This document shows positions 54,199-64,000 of a stretch of 64,000 nt of DNA, one piece after another (positions within the stretch are counted from its first letter, which is position 1; each line of letters begins with the position of its first letter). The stretch is taken from NCBI RefSeq assembly GCF_036226665.1, contig NZ_CP109007.1:5496501-5560500 (forward strand). The letters are read 5' to 3'. The stretch comes from Streptomyces sp. NBC_00691 (lineage in GTDB: Bacteria; Actinomycetota; Actinomycetes; Streptomycetales; Streptomycetaceae). The notes under the pieces are model-generated. The model was not told the origin of the DNA, did no database searches, and worked only from the letters and a program-made list of their open reading frames with translations. Both the position numbers and the translations under genes were made by a program.

Positions 54199-54533
54199 GG
54201 ACGTACGCGGAGGGCGTGGCCGAGGTCACCGACGAGGACTTCGGAGCGAAGGTGCTGGCCGCCGAGCTGCCGGTCCTGGTGAAGTTCACGGCGGAGTGGT
54301 GCGGGCCGTGCCGGCAGCTGACGCCGGTGCTCGCCGCCATGGCCGCGGAGGAGGCGGAGCGGCTCCGGATCGTCGAGATCGACGTCGACCGGAACCCGGA
54401 GACGACGGTGCGGTACGGGGTCCTCGCGACGCCGACCCTCATGGTCTTCCGGGCGGGCGAGCCCGTGAAGTCGATCGTCGGCGCCCGTCCGAAGCGCCGC
54501 CTCCTGCAGGACCTGGAGGACGTCCTCGCCTAG
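54195..54533 (+). CDS. Thioredoxin
   Basis: 112 aa with the canonical WCGPC (Cys36, Cys39), cis-Pro in VLATPTLMVF and Lys near the C-terminal helix. It is a cytoplasmic dithiol reductant. Translation is coupled to the MerR gene. The strong hairpin at 54597-54633 follows. It is the second thioredoxin-fold protein in the window, distinct from cnoX. Confidence 0.93.
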   Translation: MRTYAEGVAEVTDEDFGAKVLAAELPVLVKFTAEWCGPCRQLTPVLAAMAAEEAERLRIVEIDVDRNPETTVRYGVLATPTLMVFRAGEPVKSIVGARPKRRLLQDLEDVLA

Positions 54534-54596
54534 GGCCTGTCTCGTCGATCGGCAAGACCCCCAGGCGGGGCCCGCGGCACTTCGCCAGGGCATACA

Positions 54597-54645
54597 GAAA
54601 TACCCCGACTACAATTGACAGTCGGGGTATTTCATCGCGTATATT
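54597..54645 (+). promoter_or_regulatory. Hairpin terminator overlapping helD-like promoter
   Basis: A 14-bp stem (GAAATACCCCGACT and complement, 54597-54633) with a 9-nt loop holds TTGACA (54615-54620). A TATATT -10 (54640-54645) follows with a 19-bp gap. So one sequence may end the thioredoxin transcript and also carry the -35 of the downstream gene. Confidence 0.6.
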
Positions 54646-54720
54646 GATGGATTCTGCGCCCGGAAAGACCACGGACGCAGGGAAGTTCAATAAACGCACT
54701 GTATCGCGCCGGGAGTCGAA

Positions 54721-56967
54721 TTGTCAACCGAGGAATTTCGGAACGAACAGCAATTCATCACCGATCTGTACACACGACTCGACGATCTGAGGGACCAGGC
54801 CGAGGCCGCCGTCGAGCGGGCCCTGCGTACCCCGGGGGTCGGCGGCAACCAGGGCCGGCTCGAACGCGACGTCATGGTCGCCGAACAGTCCGGGCTGCTC
54901 GCCGCGCTCAACGCGGGGGAGAGCGGGCTCTGTTTCGGCCGGCTCGTCTTCAAGGACGGGCGCGACCACCACATCGGCCGGCTCGGCATCCGAGAGGACG
55001 ACCCGAACCGCACCCCGCTGGTCGTCGACTGGCGCGCCGAGGTCGCCCGGCCCTTCTACCTCGCCACCGGGTACGAACCCATGGGCCTCTCCCGCCGCCG
55101 GCACATCAGCACCCTCGGCCGGACGGTCACGGGACTCCACGACGAGGTGCTCGACCTCGGCGACGCCACCCGCACCGGGCACGAGAGCCGCGACGCCGAC
55201 GAGGTGCTGCTCGCCGCGCTCGACGCCGCCCGCACCGGCCGGATGCACGACATCGTGCAGACCATCCAGGCCGAGCAGGACGGCATCATCCGCTCCCCGC
55301 ACCGCGGGGTCCTGGTCGTCGAGGGCGGCCCCGGCACCGGCAAGACGGCGGTCGCCCTGCACCGCGCCGCCTACCTGCTCTACGCGCACCGCGAGCAGCT
55401 CGCCAAGCGGGCCGTCCTCATCGTCGGCCCCAACCCCGCCTTCCTCGGCTACATCGGCAACGTCCTGCCCTCGCTCGGCGAGACCGGCGTCCTCCTCGCC
55501 ACCCCCGCCGAACTGTTCCCCGGCGTCCGCGCCACCGGCACCGACACCCCCCGCGCCGCCGCCGTCAAGGGCTCCGCCGCCATGGCCGGGGCGCTCGCCG
55601 CGGCCGTACGGGACCGCCAGCAGGTCCCCGAGCGCGGCGAGCCGCTGACCGTCCCGCACGAGGACGGCGACCTGGTCATCGACTGGGACATGGCCCTGGA
55701 GGCCCGCCACAAGGCCCGCGAGACGGCCCTCCCGCACAACCTGGCCCGCCCCTACTTCGTCTTCCGGATCCTCGACGCGCTCGCCGAACAGCTCGCCGAC
55801 CGGATCGGCGCCGACCCGTACGGCGGCCCCAACTTCCTCGGCCCCGACGACATCGCCCTGCTCGCCAAGGGCATCGCGGGCAACCCCGAGGTGTACGCGG
55901 CGATCGACACCCTCTGGCCCGCGCTCACCCCGCACGACTTCCTCGCCGACTACCTGGCCGAACCCACCCACCTCGACGACCCGGACGACCTCGGGGCGAT
56001 CCGGCGCGACGGCGGCGCCTGGACGCCCGCCGACGTGCCGCTGCTCGACGAGGCCGCCGAACTCCTCGGCGAGGACGACTCCGCGGCCCGCGCCGCCGAG
56101 GAGGCCGAACGGCAGAAGCAGATCCAGTACGCGCAGGGCGTCCTCGACGTCTCCTACGCCTCCCGCACCTACGAGTTCGAGGACAAGGAGGAGCAGGACA
56201 AGGACGCCTCCGAGGTCCTGTCGGCCCACGACATCATCGACGCCGAGCGGTTCGCCGAGCGTCACGAGGAGGCCGACCACCGGACGGCCGCCGAGCGCGC
56301 CGCCGCCGACCGCACCTGGGCCTTCGGCCACATCATCGTCGACGAGGCGCAGGAGCTCTCCGCGATGGCCTGGCGACTCCTCATGCGCCGGAGCCCCACC
56401 CGCTCGATGACCCTGGTCGGCGACCCCGCCCAGACCGGCGACCCGGCCGGCGTCGGAGCCTGGGAGCGGATCCTCGCCCCGTACGTCGAGGACCGCTGGG
56501 AGCTGGTCCGCCTCGGCGTCAACTACCGCACGCCCGCCGAGATCATGGCCGTCGCCGCCGAGGTGCGACGAGCCGCCGACCCGGGGTTCGAACCGCCGAG
56601 TTCGGTACGGTCCACCGGGGTGGAGCCCTGGGACCGCACGGTGGACGACCCGGTCAAGGAGGCCGCCGACGCGGTGGCGACCGAGCAGCGCGAGGAGGGC
56701 AGGATCGCCGTCATCGCCCCGCCGGAGCTGCACCCCGGACTGGTCGCGGCGCTGCCCGAGGCCGCGTACGGTCCGGCTCCCGACCTCACCCGGCCGGTCG
56801 TCCTGCTCGACCCCCGGCAGGCGAAGGGCCTGGAGTTCGACACCGTGCTCGTCGTCGACCCGGAGGCCATCGTGGCCGGGGCCGTGCACGGGACGAACGA
56901 CCTGTACGTGGCGCTGACCCGGGCGACCCAGCGCCTCGGGATCATCAGGTCCGCAGCTCGCAGGTGA
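54721..56967 (+). CDS. HelD-like RNA-polymerase-associated helicase
   Basis: 748 aa, a UvrD-like SF1 protein with Walker A GGPGTGKT (202-209), Walker B DEAQE (about 541) and VNYRTPAEIM motif. The long N-terminal arm (1-120) is coiled and HelD-like, so it is thought to free RNA polymerase or recycle stalled enzyme, and in actinobacteria it can protect against rifampicin. TTG start 54721 has GGGAG six bases upstream. The gene end overlaps the convergent AfsA-like gene by 23 bp. Whether it is the class II HelD is not certain. Confidence 0.9.
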   Translation: MSTEEFRNEQQFITDLYTRLDDLRDQAEAAVERALRTPGVGGNQGRLERDVMVAEQSGLLAALNAGESGLCFGRLVFKDGRDHHIGRLGIREDDPNRTPLVVDWRAEVARPFYLATGYEPMGLSRRRHISTLGRTVTGLHDEVLDLGDATRTGHESRDADEVLLAALDAARTGRMHDIVQTIQAEQDGIIRSPHRGVLVVEGGPGTGKTAVALHRAAYLLYAHREQLAKRAVLIVGPNPAFLGYIGNVLPSLGETGVLLATPAELFPGVRATGTDTPRAAAVKGSAAMAGALAAAVRDRQQVPERGEPLTVPHEDGDLVIDWDMALEARHKARETALPHNLARPYFVFRILDALAEQLADRIGADPYGGPNFLGPDDIALLAKGIAGNPEVYAAIDTLWPALTPHDFLADYLAEPTHLDDPDDLGAIRRDGGAWTPADVPLLDEAAELLGEDDSAARAAEEAERQKQIQYAQGVLDVSYASRTYEFEDKEEQDKDASEVLSAHDIIDAERFAERHEEADHRTAAERAAADRTWAFGHIIVDEAQELSAMAWRLLMRRSPTRSMTLVGDPAQTGDPAGVGAWERILAPYVEDRWELVRLGVNYRTPAEIMAVAAEVRRAADPGFEPPSSVRSTGVEPWDRTVDDPVKEAADAVATEQREEGRIAVIAPPELHPGLVAALPEAAYGPAPDLTRPVVLLDPRQAKGLEFDTVLVVDPEAIVAGAVHGTNDLYVALTRATQRLGIIRSAARR

Positions 56968-57832
56968 AGAGCCGCGCGCCGTCCTGGTGGCCGGTGACCT
57001 CGAACTCGCCCGCCGTGCGCCCGGGCTCCGCCCGGATCAGGCAGGGGCCGCCGTCGAACTCGGCGTACCGGTCGAAGACGATCCGCACGGCGGCGGGCAG
57101 CCAGGGGCGGGGCCAGGCGGCGGCGGAGGCGGCCTGCCGGGCCGCCTCCAGGAAGAGCATCCCCGGTATGTGGTCGTTGGGACGCTGGAAGAGGGTGGGG
57201 TGCCCGGTGTCGACGACCAGCTCCCACTCCCCCTCCCGCCCGCCGGGGGCCAGCAGGACGTCCTCGGTCCTGGCCCGGCCGGTAAGGGGCGCGGGCGCCC
57301 TGCGCACCCGGGGCCCGGGGCGTACGGACCCGGCCTGGACGTGCCCGCCGCGCAGCCGGAGGTAGGCGGCGGGGCCGGCGAAGCGGGCGCGGGCGGCGCC
57401 GGTGGCGACCGTGCGCGTCCCGCGCCGCACGGTCCAGTCCACCCGCATGGAGGTCAGCTGGCCCCCACGGCGGAGGAGCTCCGCGAAGCCGACCTCGATG
57501 TCGGCCCCCTCGCCGGTGACGGCCAGCCCCGAGGGGTCGCAGTCCAGGGAGATCTCGCCCAGCAGGATGTGCCGGTCGAGCGGCAGTCCGTGGGCGTCGT
57601 GGAGCAGCGCCATCGTGGACTGCCGCAGCGTCTCGACGATCAGGAGCGGGTCGTGACACCGTTCCCCGCCCCGGCGGACCGGGGCGAAGAACGGATGGTC
57701 GGCGGGCCAGGCCGCCCGCACCGCGAAGCGGTCCTTCCCGTCGAGCGGTCGCCACTCGACGGGAAAGGTGTCCTCGCCGCGCACCCGATGGCAGAGTTCC
57801 GGCGACAGGCGCCGCTCCACGGTGTCCCGCAT
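56945..57832 (-). CDS. AfsA/ScbA-family gamma-butyrolactone synthase-like protein
   Basis: 295 aa with two hotdog repeats, each with the AfsA signature: DHPFFAPVRRGGERCHDPLLIVETLRQ-like first copy, and HPTLFQRPNDHIPGMLFLEAARQA second copy. AfsA/ScbA condense a beta-ketoacyl-ACP with dihydroxyacetone phosphate, the first step to A-factor-like signals. No TetR-type receptor, P450 or reductase is adjacent. ATG 57832 has CGGGGAC upstream. The 23-bp overlap with helD-like is unusual. It may be an orphan or a relic of a signalling cluster. Confidence 0.85.
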   Translation of the reverse strand: MRDTVERRLSPELCHRVRGEDTFPVEWRPLDGKDRFAVRAAWPADHPFFAPVRRGGERCHDPLLIVETLRQSTMALLHDAHGLPLDRHILLGEISLDCDPSGLAVTGEGADIEVGFAELLRRGGQLTSMRVDWTVRRGTRTVATGAARARFAGPAAYLRLRGGHVQAGSVRPGPRVRRAPAPLTGRARTEDVLLAPGGREGEWELVVDTGHPTLFQRPNDHIPGMLFLEAARQAASAAAWPRPWLPAAVRIVFDRYAEFDGGPCLIRAEPGRTAGEFEVTGHQDGARLFTCELRT

Positions 57833-57899
57833 GATGTCCCCGCTCGACTGGACCGGTCGGCTTGATCCGGAGAGCGAAGATATCCGAACGACGCGCGGA

Positions 57900-57935
57900 C
57901 CGCCCGAACGGATGAACGGTCAATCTTTCGGGCGG
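57900..57935 (-). terminator. Hairpin between glgB and the AfsA-like gene
   Basis: CCGCCCGAA-N18-TTCGGGCGG: perfect 9-bp stem, 42 bp after the glgB stop codon on the minus strand. Confidence 0.6.
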
Positions 57936-57976
57936 CACTTATCGGACAGGTGAAGACCTCTGTCCGCCTCCCGGTC

Positions 57977-60259
57977 TCACGCGGGCCGCAGCCAGACCGT
58001 CGCGAGCGGCGGCAGCGTCATCCGGACGCTGGCCGAGCGCCCGTGGTGCGGAACCGACTCCGCCTTCAGCGGATCCCGCCCCACCACGTCCCCGCCGCCG
58101 TACCGGCCGGCGTCCGTGTTCAGGACCTCCGACCAGGCCACCACGTCGTCCGGCACACCGAGCCGGTAGTCGTGCCGGACGACCGGCGAGAAGTTCGAGA
58201 CCGCGAGCAGCGGCGAGCCGAACGCGTCGAAGCGCAGGAAGGCGAAGACGTTGTCCTCGGCCGCGTCCCCGACCACCCACTGGAAGCCCTCCGGCGCGGT
58301 GTCCCGCTCCCAGAGCGAAGGCGTCGCCTGGTACACCGTGTTCAGGTCCCGGACGAGATCCCGCACACCGCGGTGGTCCGGCTCCGCCCCGTACGCCGGG
58401 TCGAGCAGCCACCAGTCCGGCCCGTGATCCGCCGACCACTCGGCGCCCTGTGCGAACTCCTGTCCCATGTAAAGCAGTTGCTTGCCCGGATGGGCCCACA
58501 TGAAGCCGAGATAGGCGCGGTGGTTGGCGCGCTGCTGCCACCAGTCGCCCGGCATCTTCGACACCAGCGACCGCTTGCCGTGCACCACCTCGTCGTGCGA
58601 GATCGGCAGGATGTAGTTCTCGCTGTACGCGTACACCATCGAGAACGTCATCTCGTGGTGGTGGTACTTCCGGTGCACCGGCTCCTTCTGCACGTACTCC
58701 AGCGAGTCGTGCATCCAGCCCATGTTCCACTTCATGCCGAAGCCCAGTCCGCCGAAGCCGCCCGGCCCCACCTGGTCCGTCGCGCGTGTCACCCCGTCCC
58801 AGGCCGTCGACTCCTCCGCGAACGTCACGATCCCCGGGCAGCGCCGGTACACCGTCGCGTTCATCTCCTGGAGGAAGGCCACCGCGTCCAGGTTCTCCCG
58901 GCCGCCGAACTCGTTCGGCAGCCACTCGCCGTGCTCCCGCGAGTAGTCCAGGTAGAGCATCGACGCCACCGCGTCCACCCGCAGCCCGTCGATGTGGAAC
59001 TCCTGGCACCAGTACACGGCGTTCGCCACCAGGAAGTTCCGCACCTCCTTCCGGCCGTAGTCGAACTCCAGGGTGCCCCAGTCGGGATGGTGCGAACGGC
59101 GCGGGTCCTCGTGCTCGTACAGCGGCCGCCCGTCGAACTCGGCCAGCGCCCAGTCGTCCTTCGGGAAGTGCGCCGGCACCCAGTCCATCAGGACTCCGAT
59201 GCCGGCCCGGTGCAGCGCGTCCACCAGGAACCTGAAGTCGTCCGGGGTGCCCATGCGGGCCGTCGGCGCGTAGAAGCCCGTCACCTGGTAGCCCCACGAG
59301 CCGCCGAAGGGGTGCTCGGTGACGGGCATCAGCTCCACATGGGTGAAGCCGAGGTCACGGACGTACGCGGGCAACTGCTCCGCCAGCTGCCGATAGGTCA
59401 AACCCGGCCGCCAGGACGGCAGATGGACCTCGTAGACGGAGATCGGCGCCTCGTGCGGCGCACGCGTCCCGCGCCGCGCCATCCACTCGGCGTCGTCCCA
59501 GGTGTAGTGCGAGGCGGTGACGATCGACGCGGTGTTCGGCGGGCACTCGGTACGGCGGGCCATCGGGTCCGCGCGGACGGTGTGCGACCCGTCGGGCCGC
59601 GTGATGTCGTACTTGTAGAGGGCGCCCTCGCCGATCCCCGGCACGAACAGCTCCCACACACCCGTCGAACCCAGCGAGCGCATCGGCAGCCCCGTGCCGT
59701 CCCAGTGCGTGAAGTCACCGGTGACGCGGACACCGCGGGCGTTCGGCGCCCAGACCGCGAACCGGGTGCCGGCGACCCCGTCGTGGGTCATCGTGTGGGA
59801 GCCGAGGGCCGTCCACAGTTCCTCGTGCCGGCCCTCGCCGATCAGATGCAGGTCGAGGTCGCCGAGGGAGGGCAGGAAGCGGTACGGGTCGTGGACGGCG
59901 AGCTCGTCGGCGTCGGGGCCGTCGTCGTACCGCACGCGCAGCTCGTAGGCGGGAACCTTGCGGAGCAGGGGCAGGAGCCCGGAGAAGAACCCGTCGCCCT
60001 CGCTCCGGAGCGGGATCCGCCGGCCCTTCGCCAGGACGGTGACCTCCTTGGCCCAGGGGCGCAGCACCCGGACCACCACGCCGCCGCGCACCGGATGCGC
60101 GCCGAGCACGCCGTGCGGGTCGTGATGCTCCCCGGCGAGCAGGCGCGCCCGGTCACCGGGGTCCAGCGGCGGGGCCTCGCGGGGGGCGGGGGGCTTGGTG
60201 GGAGTCCTGCCGTTCTTGGTGCTGCTGCGGGCCGACTTGCCTGCGGGGCGGGCGGTCAC
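57977..60259 (-). CDS. glgB: 1,4-alpha-glucan branching enzyme
   Basis: 760 aa. An N-terminal Lys/Pro-rich extension, two beta-sandwich N modules (CBM48-like), a GH13 barrel with nucleophile Asp in DGLRVDAV and acid Glu in AEESTAWDG, PISHDEVVHGK, and a C-terminal beta domain ending VWLRPA. It introduces alpha-1,6 branches into linear glucan. GTG 60259 has AGGAGG eight bases upstream. It acts with GlgE, TreS and maltokinase encoded upstream on the same strand. Confidence 0.95.
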   Translation of the reverse strand: MTARPAGKSARSSTKNGRTPTKPPAPREAPPLDPGDRARLLAGEHHDPHGVLGAHPVRGGVVVRVLRPWAKEVTVLAKGRRIPLRSEGDGFFSGLLPLLRKVPAYELRVRYDDGPDADELAVHDPYRFLPSLGDLDLHLIGEGRHEELWTALGSHTMTHDGVAGTRFAVWAPNARGVRVTGDFTHWDGTGLPMRSLGSTGVWELFVPGIGEGALYKYDITRPDGSHTVRADPMARRTECPPNTASIVTASHYTWDDAEWMARRGTRAPHEAPISVYEVHLPSWRPGLTYRQLAEQLPAYVRDLGFTHVELMPVTEHPFGGSWGYQVTGFYAPTARMGTPDDFRFLVDALHRAGIGVLMDWVPAHFPKDDWALAEFDGRPLYEHEDPRRSHHPDWGTLEFDYGRKEVRNFLVANAVYWCQEFHIDGLRVDAVASMLYLDYSREHGEWLPNEFGGRENLDAVAFLQEMNATVYRRCPGIVTFAEESTAWDGVTRATDQVGPGGFGGLGFGMKWNMGWMHDSLEYVQKEPVHRKYHHHEMTFSMVYAYSENYILPISHDEVVHGKRSLVSKMPGDWWQQRANHRAYLGFMWAHPGKQLLYMGQEFAQGAEWSADHGPDWWLLDPAYGAEPDHRGVRDLVRDLNTVYQATPSLWERDTAPEGFQWVVGDAAEDNVFAFLRFDAFGSPLLAVSNFSPVVRHDYRLGVPDDVVAWSEVLNTDAGRYGGGDVVGRDPLKAESVPHHGRSASVRMTLPPLATVWLRPA

Positions 60260-60348
60260 CGGGATGCCTCCTGGGGGGTACGGGGGGTATGACTGCGCAA
60301 CGGTGAGGTACGGGGCCGGGACACTCGGCCGAACGGGCGGTGCGTGGG

Positions 60349-60365
60349 GTGCCGCGCGGCGGCAC
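60349..60365 (-). terminator. Short hairpin downstream of maltokinase
   Basis: GTGCCGC-gcg-GCGGCAC, about 100 bp after the maltokinase stop codon on the minus strand. A weak terminator or attenuator before glgB. Confidence 0.4.
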
Positions 60366-60464
60366 GTGCGAGGGGTGCCGCCGCCGTGGCCGTTCGATCC
60401 GGGGCGGAGCCCGCTCCAGCGGCCGGCGGCCCTGCCCGTCGGCACCCGCTCCGCCGGGGCGGAG

Positions 60465-61814
60465 TCATCGGGAGGCCGACAGGCGCTCGATGGCGGACAT
60501 GGGGACCGGGAGCCAGTCCGGCCGGTGCCGGGCCTCGTACACGACCTCGTACACCGCCTTGTCCGTCTCGTAGGCGCGGAGCAGCGCCGGATCCGTCCGG
60601 GGATCCGCGCCCGACGCCTCCGCGTACCCCGTGCAGAACGCCGCCCGGCTCCGCGCCGCCCAGTCCGCGTTCCACGGCCGGTGCGTGCGGGCCGCGTAGT
60701 CGAAGGAGCGGAGCATGCCGGCGACGTCGCGGACCGTGGGCTGCGGGCTGCGCCGTTCGTCGAGCGGTTTCGCCGGCTCGCCCTCGAAGTCGATGACGGC
60801 CCAGCCGCCGTCGGACCCCCGCAGCGTCTGCCCGAGGTGCAGGTCGCCGTGGATCCGCTGGACGAACCCGCCGCCCGACGTGCCGCTCGCCGCCTCGAAG
60901 ACCGCGCGCAGGCCGGGGACGAACGGCAGCAACGCCGGTACCGCCTGCGCCGCCGCGTGCAGCCGGCGGTCCATCGCGGCCGCCAGCTGCTCGGTCTCGG
61001 CGCGGCCGAGCCGGCGGGTCGGCAGCGCCTCCGCGAGGGCGAGGTGGACCTCGGCCGTCGTCCGGCCTAGTGCCCGCGCCTCCGCGGTGAAGTCCCGTCC
61101 GTCGGCGAGCGCGTCGAGCGCGAGCCGCCATCCGTCGCGGGAGTCCCGGAGGTACGGCTGGAGGACGCCCAGGGTCGCCGCCCCGCTCTCGAACCAGGCG
61201 ACCGGCGCCGGGACCCGGGAGCAGCCCGCTCCCGCGAGGGCGAGCGGCAGCTCCAGGTCCGGGTTGGCCCCCGGGCTGACCCGGCGGAAGATCTTGAGGA
61301 TGAACGAATCTGCGTACACCAGGGACGTGTTGGACTGCTCGGCGTCCAGCATGCGGGGGGCCAGGGCGGGCGGGAGTGCCGTCGTGGCGTGGAAGTGCAG
61401 GGGGCCGGTCCGGCCCGGGGTGCGCAGTCGCTCGTAGAGGAGGCCGGCGAGCCGCGGGTCGCGCAGCCCTTCGTACACGGCCCGTCCGGCGAGCGGCCCC
61501 TGCCGGATCCGCCCGATCAGGGCGGGGGCGAGGCGGGGCGGGAGCTGGGTCCGTACGCCCAGGAGCAGTTGGTAGCAGTCGGCGGGCGTGTCGGCCGGGC
61601 GGCCCGGCTGTTCGACCCGTACGAGCAGATGGAGGAGGCCGGGGCCCGCGCCGTCCAGGGGCAGCAGCTCGGTGGCCGCGTCCAGCGTGAATCCGGTGAC
61701 CCGGCGGCCCTTGCCCGCGAACCAGCGCTGCCGTGGCAGCCATTCGTGGAGCAGGGGGGCGAGGGACGGAAGGAGGGCGTCCGGGGCCCGGGTGGTGGAT
61801 GCGGTCTCCGGCAT
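60465..61814 (-). CDS. mak: Maltokinase (Pep2)
   Basis: 449 aa. Aminoglycoside-phosphotransferase-like kinase. Catalytic region HGDLHLGQTL (Asp), VIDFEGEPAKPLDERR (DFE-type metal site) and an N-terminal cap WLPRQRWFAGKGR. It phosphorylates maltose to maltose-1-phosphate, feeding GlgE. ATG 61814 has AAAGGA upstream; the ATG at 61819 is out of frame. Gap of 205 bp to glgB. Confidence 0.93.
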   Translation of the reverse strand: MPETASTTRAPDALLPSLAPLLHEWLPRQRWFAGKGRRVTGFTLDAATELLPLDGAGPGLLHLLVRVEQPGRPADTPADCYQLLLGVRTQLPPRLAPALIGRIRQGPLAGRAVYEGLRDPRLAGLLYERLRTPGRTGPLHFHATTALPPALAPRMLDAEQSNTSLVYADSFILKIFRRVSPGANPDLELPLALAGAGCSRVPAPVAWFESGAATLGVLQPYLRDSRDGWRLALDALADGRDFTAEARALGRTTAEVHLALAEALPTRRLGRAETEQLAAAMDRRLHAAAQAVPALLPFVPGLRAVFEAASGTSGGGFVQRIHGDLHLGQTLRGSDGGWAVIDFEGEPAKPLDERRSPQPTVRDVAGMLRSFDYAARTHRPWNADWAARSRAAFCTGYAEASGADPRTDPALLRAYETDKAVYEVVYEARHRPDWLPVPMSAIERLSASR

Positions 61815-62008
61815 GGCATCGCGTCCTTTCCCCGGGGCGCGCAGTTGGCTGTCGTATGCGTTCAAATGCGCAGAGTGTCCCGGATGGCGGCTGGGGCTGT
61901 CCGGATGTGCGGGACGTGTCGGAGGGGGAAGATCCGTATGGGCCCGGCAAGAAGGCCCGTATGGACCTGAATCGTGCGCTGGAAGGTGTGTGGGTCACAG
62001 TGCCCAGA

Positions 62009-62033
62009 GTGGGACGGGAGGAAACCGTCCCAC
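62009..62033 (-). terminator. Hairpin after treS
   Basis: GTGGGACGG / CCGTCCCAC: perfect 9-bp stem with a 7-nt loop 27 bp after the treS stop codon. It may reduce read-through into mak, so treS-mak may be differentially expressed. Confidence 0.55.
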
Positions 62034-62060
62034 CCCGGACGAATCCGAACCGACCGTCGG

Positions 62061-63769
<1,709 letters not shown>

Positions 63770-63773
<4 letters not shown>

Positions 63774-64000
63774 GATGTGGGTGACCCTCCGGTCTGCGGG
63801 GACGGTCGCAGGACGAGGACGTGCGCGGGTGTGACACCCGGCTCTAGGCGCACGTAGCTGGTCCTGCCCCAGTGATAGGTCTCGCCGGTGAGCTCGTCGC
63901 GCACCGGCACGGTCTCGTGCCAGTCGAGGCCGAGTTCCGGCATGTCCAACGAGAGCGTCGCCTCCTGGGTGTGGTGCGGGTCGAGGTTGACGACCACCAG
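63770..64000 (-). CDS. glgE: GlgE maltosyltransferase, C-terminal end (3'-partial gene in window)
   Basis: 76 residues of the C-terminal domain, with VVVNLDPHHTQEATLSLDMPELG and HWGRTSYVRLEPG; the rest extends past the right edge. GlgE transfers maltose from maltose-1-phosphate to glucan chains. The stop codon overlaps treS by four bases. Identification rests on position before treS-mak-glgB and on the C-terminal strand pattern. Confidence 0.85.

Noticed and set aside
54541..54600. Rifamycin-associated element upstream of the HelD-like gene
   Set aside because: Only a partial GGCAAGACCCC half was seen, not the full inverted repeat recalled for this element.
57833..57976. Autoregulatory element (ARE) for a butyrolactone receptor near the AfsA-like gene
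   Set aside because: No sequence matching the recalled ARE consensus was found; the one inverted repeat fits a terminator better.

Overview
The window is chromosomal DNA from a high-GC actinomycete, almost certainly a Streptomyces. Coding regions are strongly biased to G/C at third positions, GTG starts are common and one gene uses TTG, and the gene content is typical of the genus (FilP/Scy, CslA/GlxA, NucS, isobutyryl-CoA mutase, the GlgE pathway). From memory, gene order follows the S. coelicolor core from about SCO5386 to SCO5443, apart from an inserted cslA-glxA-GH6 block. No tRNA, rRNA, insertion sequence, prophage or CRISPR array was seen.

Layout: (1) 1-5.6 kb: a 5'-truncated membrane-anchored P-loop protein, the mismatch nuclease nucS, a divergent conserved 130-aa gene, a luciferase-like monooxygenase and a small zinc-finger protein. 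(2) 5.6-9.6 kb: two paralogous ABC transporter pairs. (3) 9.7-15.2 kb: the polar-growth coiled-coil proteins filP and scy; scy carries a recent 91-residue internal duplication. (4) 15.4-18.2 kb: methylmalonyl-CoA epimerase, a thiolase and the mutase chaperone meaB. (5) 18.3-21.7 kb: a MarR regulator, three consecutive AIM24-like genes, a DUF3817 membrane protein and a thiamine-binding-type protein. (6) 22-26.8 kb: a cellulose-synthase-like glycosyltransferase (cslA), a copper radical oxidase (glxA) and a convergent GH6 lipoprotein. (7) 26.9-30.2 kb: a divergent ArsR/MFS pair, MarR and a second DUF3817 protein. (8) 30.2-34 kb: icmA under a perfect 24-bp palindrome, a TetR regulator and a thioredoxin-TPR co-chaperone.

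(9) 34.5-37.3 kb: a three-gene envelope operon (DUF6230-like, DUF6114-like, exported low-complexity protein) of unknown function. (10) 37.3-43.6 kb: central carbon metabolism: pyk, ackA-pta (overlapping) and divergent pfkA. (11) 43.9-50.8 kb: a membrane-anchored XRE protein, a protein-tyrosine phosphatase, another XRE regulator, and a two-component system divergent from a dicarboxylate symporter. (12) 51.3-54.5 kb: aldo/keto reductase and epimerase divergent from an AsnC regulator, then a MerR-thioredoxin pair. (13) 54.7-57.8 kb: a HelD-like helicase and a solitary AfsA-like (gamma-butyrolactone synthase family) protein. (14) 58-64 kb: glgB, maltokinase, treS and the 3' end of glgE, which together turn trehalose into branched alpha-glucan.

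Three themes link the genes: tip growth and envelope polymers (Scy, FilP, CslA, GlxA, GH6), B12-dependent acyl-CoA rearrangement (epimerase, MeaB, IcmA), and glycolytic/acetate/glycogen carbon handling. The least explained parts are the DUF6230/DUF6114 operon, the AIM24 triplet and the lone AfsA homologue. Several clean inverted repeats near promoters are candidate operators. All functional calls are from reading the sequence and recalling families; no database search was run.
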